From NCBI GenBank assembly GCA_003223065.1, contig QHXU01000285.1:1-5513 (forward strand): 5,513 nucleotides of DNA, read 5' to 3'. Shown in pieces: positions 1 through 5,513 of this stretch. The stretch's first letter is position 1; each line of letters starts with the position of its first letter. The DNA is from Acidobacteriota bacterium. GTDB lineage: Bacteria; Acidobacteriota; Terriglobia; Bryobacterales; Bryobacteraceae. The position numbers and the translations under genes were made by a program. Under the pieces are notes generated by a model that was given only the letters and a program-made list of their open reading frames with translations, ran no database searches and was not told the origin of the DNA.

Positions 1-27
1 TTCCGTCGGATCTTGCCTGCGGCGGGA

Positions 28-57
28 TTGAAAATCAAGACCGGCTGCCGATACGAT
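28..57 (+). promoter_or_regulatory. Candidate ligA promoter
   Basis: A -35-like TTGAAA (28-33, 5 of 6 to TTGACA) is followed after 18 bases by TACGAT (52-57, 4 of 6 to TATAAT). The element is repeated directly as a second TACGAT at 57-62. A further -10-like TATTAT lies at 68-73, only 8 bases before the ligA GTG, but its -35 region (CTGCCG, 45-50) is poor. Either arrangement gives a very short leader. Position and similarity to the bacterial housekeeping consensus are the only support. Confidence 0.35.
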
Positions 58-81
58 ACGATCCGAATATTATAACGCGCC

Positions 82-2064
82 GTGAGTTCTCCAGCTAAGA
101 AAATCGAGGAATTACGCGAGAAATTGCGTCACCACGAGTATTTGTATTACGTGCTCGACGCACCGGAAATCAGCGACACCGAATACGACGCGATGATGCG
201 CGAGCTGAAGGCGCTTGAAGACGCGCACCCGGAGCTCGTCACCGAAGACTCGCCGACACGCCGTGTTGGCGGCAAGCCGCGTGAGGGGTTTGTTAAGATC
301 GCGCACTCGAGCCCGATGCTGAGCCTCGACAGCGCCCTGGGCGAAGCCGAACTGCGCGAGTTCGACCGCCGCGTCCGCGGACTGCTCCGCGGCGAGAGCC
401 TTGCTTACGTCGCGGAACTGAAGCTTGACGGGCTCTCGCTCGCTGTCCACTACCGTGATGGCAGGCTGGCGCAGGCCCTGACGCGGGGCGACGGGGTGAT
501 CGGCGAAGAAGTCACCGAGAACGCCCGCACTATCCGCTCCATCCCGATGCGCCTGAAATCGAAACGGGAGGACTGGGAGGTTCGCGGTGAAGTGGTCCTG
601 ACGCGCCGCGCCTTCGAAAGGCTCAACGCCGAGCGCGATGCCGCCGGGCTTCCCCGTTTTGCGAACCCGCGAAATGCGGCCGCCGGCTCGATCCGCGTGC
701 TTGATCCGGCCATCACCGCCTCACGGCAGCTCGAGTATTTCACGTATTCCTTGCTCGCGAATGGCGCACCTGTGTGTGCTACGCAATGGGAGGCGTTGGA
801 AACTCTCAACGAAGCCGGGTTCAAGGTCAATCTGAAACGCAAGTTGTGCAAGGATTTTGAAACCCTCCTCGCTTTCTGCCAGGAATGGGAGGAGAAGCGT
901 GATTCCCTCCCCTACGAAATCGACGGCGTCGTGGTCAAGGTTGACTCGGTGGAGCAGCAGAATCGGTTGGGTTGGACCGCGAAAGCGCCGCGTTGGGCGA
1001 TCGCGTACAAGTTCGCCGCGCGCCAGGAACAGACAGTGGTCGAGAACATCGAGGTTCAGGTCGGCCGCACCGGCGCCCTCACCCCGGTCGCGTTTCTTCG
1101 GCCAGTGAAGGTGGGCGGGGTCACGGTTTCTCGAGCGACTCTTCACAACGAGGACGAAATCGGACGCCTGGGAGTACGCATCGGCGACACAGTGCTGATC
1201 GAGCGGTCCGGGGATGTGATCCCGAAAGTGGTCCGGGTGGTCAAAGAGGGAGATCAGCGCAAGGCATTCAGTATGCCCGATAAATGTCCGGTATGCGGCG
1301 GGGCAGTCGTGCGAGTGGAAGGCGAGGCCGCCAGCCGCTGCGTCAATACCAATTGTCCGGCGCGGCTGAAGGCGTCCGTACTGCATGTCACCGCCCGCGG
1401 CGTAATGGACATCGACGGCATGGGGGACGCGCTGGTGGAGCAACTGGTGGATCACGGCCTAGTACGGAACGTGGCCGACATTTATCGCCTCAATCCGGAG
1501 CAGTTGATGGAACTGGAGCGCATGGGGCGGAAGTCGGCTGAAAAGCTCTTGGCGAACATCGAGGCTTCGCGCCGTGCGCCGCTGCCGCGTATCCTCAACG
1601 GACTGAGCATCCCGTTCGTGGGCGAACGCACGGCGCAGTTTCTGGCGGAGGAGTTCGGCGATCTGGACAAGATCGCGGCGGCCTCCGAGGAGGAGTTGCA
1701 GCGGGCGGAAGAGGTCGGGCCGAAGGTGGCGCAAAGCATCCGGCGGTTCTTCGATGATGCGCGGAATCGCGACCTTGTCGAGCGCCTTCGCAAGGAGGGT
1801 TTTAATTTCAAGTACGCGGCGAAGCGCAAGGCCAGCGGGCCGCTGCACGGTCTGACGTTCGTTCTCACCGGCACGCTTCCGACGCTGGCCCGCGACGACG
1901 CTAAGGAGCGCATCGAATCCGCCGGCGGCAAGGTGGTCTCATCGGTGAGCAGGAAGACCGATTACGTGGTGGCCGGGTCCGATCCCGGCTCAAAGCTCGA
2001 CAAAGCGAACACACTCGGCGTAAAGGTGATTGATGAAGCGCGGCTGCTGGACATGATCGGATAA
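82..2064 (+). CDS. ligA: NAD+-dependent DNA ligase LigA
   Basis: This cytoplasmic enzyme seals 3'-OH/5'-phosphate nicks in replication and repair, using NAD+ as adenylate donor and releasing AMP and NMN. All family parts are present in 660 residues, close to the usual 650-700. The Ia NMN-binding domain has Y22, D32, Y35 and D36. The nucleotidyltransferase domain has catalytic K114 in KLDG, RGDG (135-138), RGE (168-170), FANPRNAAAGS (193-203), DGVVVKVD (281-288) and the motif V lysine K310. An OB fold follows at about 318-395. A four-cysteine zinc finger uses C402, C405, C420 and C425. Helix-hairpin-helix repeats span about 430-580, and a BRCT domain spans about 586-660. The GTG start is fixed by an in-frame TAA at 73-75, nine bases upstream, and no Shine-Dalgarno sequence precedes it. 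The next gene begins three bases after the stop, so this is probably the first gene of an operon. No key residue is missing. Confidence 0.98.
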   Translation: MSSPAKKIEELREKLRHHEYLYYVLDAPEISDTEYDAMMRELKALEDAHPELVTEDSPTRRVGGKPREGFVKIAHSSPMLSLDSALGEAELREFDRRVRGLLRGESLAYVAELKLDGLSLAVHYRDGRLAQALTRGDGVIGEEVTENARTIRSIPMRLKSKREDWEVRGEVVLTRRAFERLNAERDAAGLPRFANPRNAAAGSIRVLDPAITASRQLEYFTYSLLANGAPVCATQWEALETLNEAGFKVNLKRKLCKDFETLLAFCQEWEEKRDSLPYEIDGVVVKVDSVEQQNRLGWTAKAPRWAIAYKFAARQEQTVVENIEVQVGRTGALTPVAFLRPVKVGGVTVSRATLHNEDEIGRLGVRIGDTVLIERSGDVIPKVVRVVKEGDQRKAFSMPDKCPVCGGAVVRVEGEAASRCVNTNCPARLKASVLHVTARGVMDIDGMGDALVEQLVDHGLVRNVADIYRLNPEQLMELERMGRKSAEKLLANIEASRRAPLPRILNGLSIPFVGERTAQFLAEEFGDLDKIAAASEEELQRAEEVGPKVAQSIRRFFDDARNRDLVERLRKEGFNFKYAAKRKASGPLHGLTFVLTGTLPTLARDDAKERIESAGGKVVSSVSRKTDYVVAGSDPGSKLDKANTLGVKVIDEARLLDMIG

Positions 2065-2067
2065 CGA

Positions 2068-2649
2068 ATGCGCCAATTCCGGGATCTGCTCGTGTCCTGG
2101 GGTCCGCTGGGCATTTTCGTGCTCGCTGCCGTTGAGTCGGCCGGCATTCCGAATCCGGGCGGGACGGACGCCCTGCTGCTGGTGCTGACCATCGCCCGGC
2201 CCGAAAACGCGGCGCTGTGTGCCGTGCTGGCTACGCTCGGCTCCCTAATCGGAACTGCGATCTTCTTCGAGATTGCGCGCAAGGGCGGAGAGTGGTACCT
2301 GATACGATATACTTCGTCCGGGCGCGGCGCACGCTTTCGAGCCTGGTTTCTCCGCTACGGTCTGGTCACCGTCTTCATTTCGACGCTTCTGCCCATTCCG
2401 ATTCTGCCGTTCAAAGCTTTCGCCGCATGCGCCGGCGCCATGGGGGTGACGCGCACAAGATTCCTGCTCGTGCTCTTGGCGGGTCGCATCCCGCGCTATG
2501 GAGCCTTGGCGTATCTCGGAGCGAAGTTGGGTGAAGGCTCAACGGGCTGGCTGAAGAGCCACGCCTGGCACATGACGGCCATCGCCGTGGTGCTGTTCGT
2601 GCTGCTCTACGGTCTGGTTCGGTGGGCGGACCGGAACCGGATACAATAA
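2068..2649 (+). CDS. VTT-domain (DedA/YqaA-like) inner membrane protein
   Basis: This is a 193-residue integral membrane protein of the SNARE-associated/VTT (DedA-like) superfamily. Members of the superfamily act in lipid scrambling or transport and membrane homeostasis, but the substrate here is unknown. An N-terminal hydrophobic, possibly re-entrant segment carries E23 and a proline/glycine-rich turn (about 12-33). Further hydrophobic segments lie at about 34-44, 47-70, 97-125, 130-152 and 168-186. The central LLPIPILPFKAF...AG stretch (107-123) and GRIPRYGALAYLG (139-151) match the usual P-rich loop and distal GR segment of the superfamily. The arginine pair typical of the E. coli YqjA/YghB type is not evident in the P-rich loop, so it is a divergent subfamily, closer in size to YqaA. 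The ATG lies three bases after the ligA stop with only a weak GGA (2059-2061) upstream, suggesting translational coupling. Family assignment is firm; function is not. Confidence 0.82.
   Translation: MRQFRDLLVSWGPLGIFVLAAVESAGIPNPGGTDALLLVLTIARPENAALCAVLATLGSLIGTAIFFEIARKGGEWYLIRYTSSGRGARFRAWFLRYGLVTVFISTLLPIPILPFKAFAACAGAMGVTRTRFLLVLLAGRIPRYGALAYLGAKLGEGSTGWLKSHAWHMTAIAVVLFVLLYGLVRWADRNRIQ
2642..2647 (+). promoter_or_regulatory. Possible -10 element of an internal promoter before nadA
   Basis: TACAAT (5 of 6 to TATAAT) sits over the last codons and stop of the membrane-protein gene, 42 bases before the nadA ATG. No good -35 hexamer lies 16-18 bases upstream. The call therefore rests on the -10 match and on this being the only real gap inside the four-gene cluster. 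Confidence 0.22.
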
Positions 2650-2676
2650 GATAAACGTTGTAGAGCGACATCCAGC

Positions 2677-2682
2677 GGGGGA
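2677..2682 (+). promoter_or_regulatory. Ribosome binding site of nadA
   Basis: The purine run GGGGGA ends seven bases before the nadA ATG at 2690 and is the best Shine-Dalgarno match at any start in the window. It supports the 2690 start. GGGA (2679-2682) can pair with TCCC (2686-2689) across a three-base loop, so the site may be partly masked in the mRNA. Confidence 0.6.
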
Positions 2683-2689
2683 TTCTCCC

Positions 2690-3619
2690 ATGGTTGCCAT
2701 TCAGTCCATCACGGATGAGATCGCGGAGTTGAAGCAGGCCCGGCGGGCCGTCATTCTGGCGCATCACTATCAGGAGCATGAGATCCAGGAATTAGCCGAT
2801 GCCGTCGGCGACAGCCTGGAACTGGCTCGCAAAGCACGCGACTTTGAAGGCGACGTGATCGCTTTCTGCGGCGTTTGGTTCATGGCCGAGACAGCGAAGG
2901 TTCTCAATCCGGAGCGGACCGTCGTCGTCCCCGACCGCGAAGCCGGATGCAGCCTGGTGGAGAGTTGCCACGTGGATCAGCTCAAGGCCTGGCGGCGGAA
3001 AAATCCCGATCACGTCGTTGTCTCCTACATCAACACATCGGTCGAGGTGAAGGCGGAAAGCGAAATCCTGTGCACGTCGCGCAACGCTGTTAAAGTCGTC
3101 AATTCGATTCCTGCCGATAAGCCCGTGCTTTTCCTGCCGGATCTCAATCTCGGCAACTATGTGCGCGAGCAGACCGGGCGGCAGAACATGAAGATCTGGC
3201 AGGGAGCGTGCATCGTGCACGCCACCTTCGCGGCGCGCAAACTCACGCAGGCGCGGATCAAGCATCCCGCGGCCCTGGTCGCAGCCCATCCCGAGTGTCC
3301 GGGCGACGTGCTCGCCATGGCCGATTTCATCGGCTCCACATCCGCGATCATCGATTGGTGCGGGAGCCAGGACGCGCCGGAATTCATCGTCATGACCGAG
3401 AGCGGGGTGCGGCACTCGCTCGAAAAGCTCGCTCCGGGAAAGACATTCCACTTCATTCCGAACGAGCATTGCAATTGCAGCGAGTGCCCGTACATGAAGC
3501 GGAATACGCTGGAGAAGCTGCGCGATTCGCTCCGGGACCTGCGGCCGCGCGTCGAGCTTTCCCAGGACTTGATCGAACGCGCTCGCGTCCCTATTGAAAG
3601 GATGCTGGCCATTCGATGA
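2690..3619 (+). CDS. nadA: Quinolinate synthase NadA
   Basis: This cytoplasmic [4Fe-4S] enzyme condenses iminoaspartate with dihydroxyacetone phosphate to give quinolinate, a committed step of de novo NAD+ synthesis. The 309 residues fit the shorter NadA class. The three-fold pseudo-repeat of the family shows an AHHYQ segment (24-28), GDS (40-42), AGCSL with cluster cysteine C87, YINTS (113-117), PDLNLG (150-155), GACIVH with C174 (172-177), HPEC (200-203), GSTSAI (215-220), and a last cysteine group C261, C263, C266 before PYMKRNTLEKL. C87, C174 and C266 are the expected cluster ligands by family position. C263 and C266 form a CxxC. The start is supported by the GGGGGA site seven bases upstream. 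The stop overlaps the moaA start by four bases (ATGA). The partners NadB (or an aspartate dehydrogenase) and NadC are not in the window and must be encoded elsewhere. Confidence 0.97.
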   Translation: MVAIQSITDEIAELKQARRAVILAHHYQEHEIQELADAVGDSLELARKARDFEGDVIAFCGVWFMAETAKVLNPERTVVVPDREAGCSLVESCHVDQLKAWRRKNPDHVVVSYINTSVEVKAESEILCTSRNAVKVVNSIPADKPVLFLPDLNLGNYVREQTGRQNMKIWQGACIVHATFAARKLTQARIKHPAALVAAHPECPGDVLAMADFIGSTSAIIDWCGSQDAPEFIVMTESGVRHSLEKLAPGKTFHFIPNEHCNCSECPYMKRNTLEKLRDSLRDLRPRVELSQDLIERARVPIERMLAIR

Positions 3620-4608
3620 CACCCCTGGTCGACACCTTCGGCAGGCTCCACGACAACCTACGTCTTAGCGTGACAGACCGGTGCAATATCCGGTGCTTCT
3701 ATTGCATGCCCGAAAAGGACGTGAAGTTCCAGCCGCGCGAGCAACTGCTCACGTTCGAGGAGATCGAGCGGTTCGTGCGCGTGGCGGTAAACCTCGGCAT
3801 CCGGAAGCTGCGGATCACCGGGGGCGAGCCGCTGGTGCGCAAGAATCTCTCCACGCTGGTTCGGAAGCTGGCGGCAATCGACGGAATTGAAGATCTTGCG
3901 CTGACCACAAATGGCGTGCTGCTGGCCGAACAGGCGGAAGAGCTGTACGACGCCGGTCTACGGCGCATAAACGTGCATCTGGATACGCTGGACCGCGAGC
4001 GGTTCCAGCAGATCACCCGCCGCGACGAACTGGACAAGGTACTCGAGGGAATCGAAACGGCCCGCCGCCTCGGATACGGCCCGATCAAGATTAACGCCGT
4101 CGCGGTGAAAAATCTGGTCGAACCGGACATTGTTCCGCTGGCGCGCTACGGGCGCGAGCGCGGGATCGAGATCCGCTATATCGAATTCATGCCGCTCGAT
4201 GCGCAGGGCCTGTGGGAGCGCGGCCGGGTCCTGCTGGCCGAAGACATTCTGGCCATGCTGGAGCGTGAAATTGGCCCGCTGGTCGAGGTCCCCGACAGCG
4301 ACCCGCGCGCACCGGCTACCGAATATCGTTTCGCCGACGGAATCGGCGGGGTGGGCTTGATCGCATCGGTCAGCCGTCCGTTTTGCCTGAACTGCAATCG
4401 CATCCGGCTGACCTCGGACGGCAAGCTGCGCTACTGCCTGTTTGCCATCGAGGAGACCGACGTGCGGGCGTTGCTGCGCGGCTCGGACGGGGACGATGCT
4501 GTCGCGGGTGCGATTCGGGCCTCGGTCGCGGCCAAGTGGATCGGGCACGAGATCAACTCCGCGCGGTTCGTACCGCCGCCCCGCCCCATGTATTCGATCG
4601 GCGGGTAA
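3616..4608 (+). CDS. moaA: GTP 3',8-cyclase MoaA (molybdenum cofactor synthesis)
   Basis: MoaA is a radical SAM enzyme that converts GTP to 3',8-cyclo-7,8-dihydro-GTP, which MoaC then turns into cyclic pyranopterin monophosphate, the first stage of molybdenum cofactor synthesis. The 330-residue protein is full length. It has the SAM cluster motif C23-x3-C27-x2-C30, GGEP (69-72), and the C-terminal GTP-side cluster C257-x2-C260-x13-C274. It also has the GTP-binding RIR (262-264) and the family's terminal GG (329-330). Positions matching the E. coli GTP and SAM ligands are kept (R16, Y29, R66, G70, T97, K158, M192). The exception is H121, where E. coli has S123. The ATG overlaps the nadA stop in ATGA. 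A purine stretch AAAGGA (3597-3602) lies 13 bases upstream, rather far, so coupling to nadA translation is likely. No other moa or mog gene is in view. Confidence 0.96.
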   Translation: MTPLVDTFGRLHDNLRLSVTDRCNIRCFYCMPEKDVKFQPREQLLTFEEIERFVRVAVNLGIRKLRITGGEPLVRKNLSTLVRKLAAIDGIEDLALTTNGVLLAEQAEELYDAGLRRINVHLDTLDRERFQQITRRDELDKVLEGIETARRLGYGPIKINAVAVKNLVEPDIVPLARYGRERGIEIRYIEFMPLDAQGLWERGRVLLAEDILAMLEREIGPLVEVPDSDPRAPATEYRFADGIGGVGLIASVSRPFCLNCNRIRLTSDGKLRYCLFAIEETDVRALLRGSDGDDAVAGAIRASVAAKWIGHEINSARFVPPPRPMYSIGG

Positions 4609-4611
4609 CTT

Positions 4612-4639
4612 TTCACAAAGAGCCGCCACCTGATACCAT
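4612..4639 (+). promoter_or_regulatory. Candidate promoter of the OmpA-domain gene
   Basis: TTCACA (4612-4617, 5 of 6 to TTGACA) is followed after 16 bases by TACCAT (4634-4639, 4 of 6 to TATAAT). A TG one base before it (4631-4632) makes an extended -10. It lies in the only gap between moaA and the next gene, three bases after the moaA stop. The predicted transcription start near 4646 would leave a leader of only about six bases before the GTG. Confidence 0.5.
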
Positions 4640-4645
4640 AGTGGC
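4625..4645. repeat. Inverted repeat GCCAC/GTGGC around the -10 element
   Basis: GCCAC at 4625-4629 and its exact reverse complement GTGGC at 4641-4645 flank an 11-base centre that contains the extended -10 element. The arms are only five bases and no T-run follows, so it is not a convincing intrinsic terminator. It could be an operator half-site pair or chance. Confidence 0.35.
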
Positions 4646-4651
4646 AGGGAA

Positions 4652-5479
4652 GTGAAACGTTTTCTTGGTATTCTGTTCTGGCTGGTTCTGCCCCTCGTGG
4701 CTCAAGTAAAGCTCGAGCCGGATGCCGCCGGCTGTGTAGATTCGAAAGTCCTGCCCAGATTACCGAACTGCCGCATCGACAACTGCGAGGCGAAGGATTC
4801 GGACCACCGGGACGTCCCCGTACGCGAAGACGACAACGGTGAAGTGGTGACCGCCGCGCTCGACGGCGAGAGCCGGACGATGATGTATGAGTGCAACGAG
4901 GGCACGACTCCAGTGTCCATCGTCCAAAGGGCCGCCACCGCGCTGCGCGCCGCCGGCTTTCAGATCCCCTACCAGTTCAGCGACAAAGAGGCGACGCTTA
5001 CCGCACGAAAATCCGATCTCTGGGTGCTGGTCGACGCGGCGTCCCGATACTACACCGTGGTGGAGATGAAATCATCGGGGCCCGATTTCGAAGGCATTGC
5101 CGACGCCGCCTCCATGGCGGAGGCGATCGAGCGCTACGGCCACATGCCGGTTTACGGAATCCGGTTTCTGCCCGGCCGCGCAGACTTGGTCCCGGCGTCA
5201 GATAGCGCGTTGCGCGAAGTGGCCATTATGCTCGAGGAGCACCCACAGTGGCGCATCCGCATTGAGGGCCACACCGACAATACCGGCTCGAAGATGGGCA
5301 ACATGACGCTCTCCTCGCGGCGGGCTTCCGCCGTCGCAAGCTGGCTTGCCGCACACGGCATCAAGCGTACACGTCTCGATCCGCAGGGCCTGGGAGACTC
5401 GCAGCCAGTGGCGGACAACGCGACCGAGGCCGGGCGCACGAGGAACCGGCGCATCGAACTGGTTAAACTGGCGCAGTAG
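4652..5479 (+). CDS. Exported OmpA-domain protein with cysteine-containing N-terminal domain
   Basis: This 275-residue protein is predicted to be periplasmic or outer-membrane associated and to anchor to peptidoglycan. A signal peptide covers about residues 1-17: basic KR at 2-3, a hydrophobic core to 17, and probable cleavage after A17 before Q18. No lipobox is seen. The mature N-terminal region (about 20-160) carries C28, C40, C45 and C81, enough for two disulfides, and a segment around 88-140 of alternating helix and strand character (AATALRAAGFQIPY, TLTARKSDLWVLV). It resembles the DUF4892-like domain found before OmpA domains in other bacteria, which is a tentative match from memory. The C-terminal OmpA domain (about 168-275) has GHTDNTG (206-212) with D209, LSSRRA (220-225) with R224, and NRRIEL (265-270). 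D209 and R224 are the expected diaminopimelate contacts. The GTG start is bounded by an in-frame TGA at 4631-4633, and AGGG (4646-4649) lies only two bases before it, unusually close. The gene ends in tandem TAG TAA. Confidence 0.88.
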   Translation: MKRFLGILFWLVLPLVAQVKLEPDAAGCVDSKVLPRLPNCRIDNCEAKDSDHRDVPVREDDNGEVVTAALDGESRTMMYECNEGTTPVSIVQRAATALRAAGFQIPYQFSDKEATLTARKSDLWVLVDAASRYYTVVEMKSSGPDFEGIADAASMAEAIERYGHMPVYGIRFLPGRADLVPASDSALREVAIMLEEHPQWRIRIEGHTDNTGSKMGNMTLSSRRASAVASWLAAHGIKRTRLDPQGLGDSQPVADNATEAGRTRNRRIELVKLAQ

Positions 5480-5492
5480 TAAACTTCCCCTT

Positions 5493-5513
5493 ATGCGTGG
5501 ATGTGCACTGTTC
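5493..5513 (+). CDS. Possible start of a following gene, cut by the window end
   Basis: An ATG at 5493 opens seven codons (MRGCALF) that run off the window. It lies ten bases beyond the second tandem stop of the OmpA-domain gene. No Shine-Dalgarno is seen; a weak -10-like TAAACT (5480-5485) lies seven bases before it. Position alone supports it and no family can be named. Confidence 0.22.

Noticed and set aside
1..98. Two + strand frames are open from the window edge to stops at 73-75 and 96-98, possible tails of an upstream gene.
   Set aside because: Both are short, unrecognisable and mutually exclusive, and the second runs into ligA. Nothing supports coding.
148..150. LigA has tyrosine (Y23) where E. 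coli LigA has the essential H23.
   Set aside because: Other working bacterial ligases, such as those of Bacillus and Staphylococcus, also have tyrosine here, so this is normal family variation.
721..1455. Long antisense open frame (244 codons) opposite ligA.
   Set aside because: It lies wholly opposite a certain gene in GC-rich DNA, where spurious open frames are expected. The translation shows no recognisable family and has no ribosome site.
2792..3622. Long antisense open frame (276 codons) opposite nadA.
   Set aside because: It mirrors the nadA codon frame, and the composition (rich in His, Asp and Arg) is typical of a codon shadow.
3958..4629. Antisense open frame (223 codons) opposite moaA, reaching into the intergenic gap.
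   Set aside because: It is a shadow of moaA with no recognisable domain. Its start lies in the gap that carries the + strand promoter.
4609..4651. Intrinsic terminator after moaA.
   Set aside because: The only inverted repeat has five-base arms, an 11-base loop and no following T-run.
4733..4738. C28 of the OmpA-domain protein as a lipoprotein cysteine.
   Set aside because: The preceding residues (PDAAG) lie well past the hydrophobic core and do not form a lipobox. Ordinary signal peptidase cleavage near residue 17 fits better.

Overview
The window is about 5.5 kb of GC-rich bacterial DNA. It is densely packed with five complete genes, all on the + strand, and possibly the first codons of a sixth. 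The organism is a Gram-negative (diderm) bacterium: the last full gene encodes an exported OmpA-type peptidoglycan-binding protein, and the ligase is the bacterial NAD+-dependent type. GC content, gene style, and the small VTT membrane protein and OmpA-fusion architectures resemble Acidobacteriota of the Solibacter/Bryobacter type. That placement is an impression from protein style, not a search result.

Layout. Positions 1-81 are a short non-coding leader with a plausible promoter. Next come ligA (82-2064, NAD+-dependent DNA ligase), a VTT/DedA-like membrane protein (2068-2649, three bases after ligA), a 40-base gap with a good ribosome binding site, nadA (2690-3619, quinolinate synthase), and moaA (3616-4608, GTP 3',8-cyclase), whose ATG overlaps the nadA stop. 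A 43-base gap carries a convincing promoter-like sequence inside a small inverted repeat. It is followed by an OmpA-domain protein with a signal peptide (4652-5479), tandem stops, and a possible next start at 5493.

The first four genes look like one transcription unit, perhaps with an internal promoter before nadA. They share a housekeeping cofactor theme: LigA consumes NAD+, NadA makes the NAD+ precursor quinolinate, and MoaA makes the first intermediate of molybdenum cofactor. NadA and MoaA are both [4Fe-4S] enzymes. The OmpA-type gene appears to be separately expressed.

No mobile element, CRISPR array, RNA gene or clearly new system is visible. The points most worth a second look are a histidine in MoaA where the E. 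coli enzyme has its SAM-contacting serine, the scarcity of Shine-Dalgarno sequences combined with -10-like elements very close to starts, and the conserved-looking N-terminal domain of the OmpA protein.
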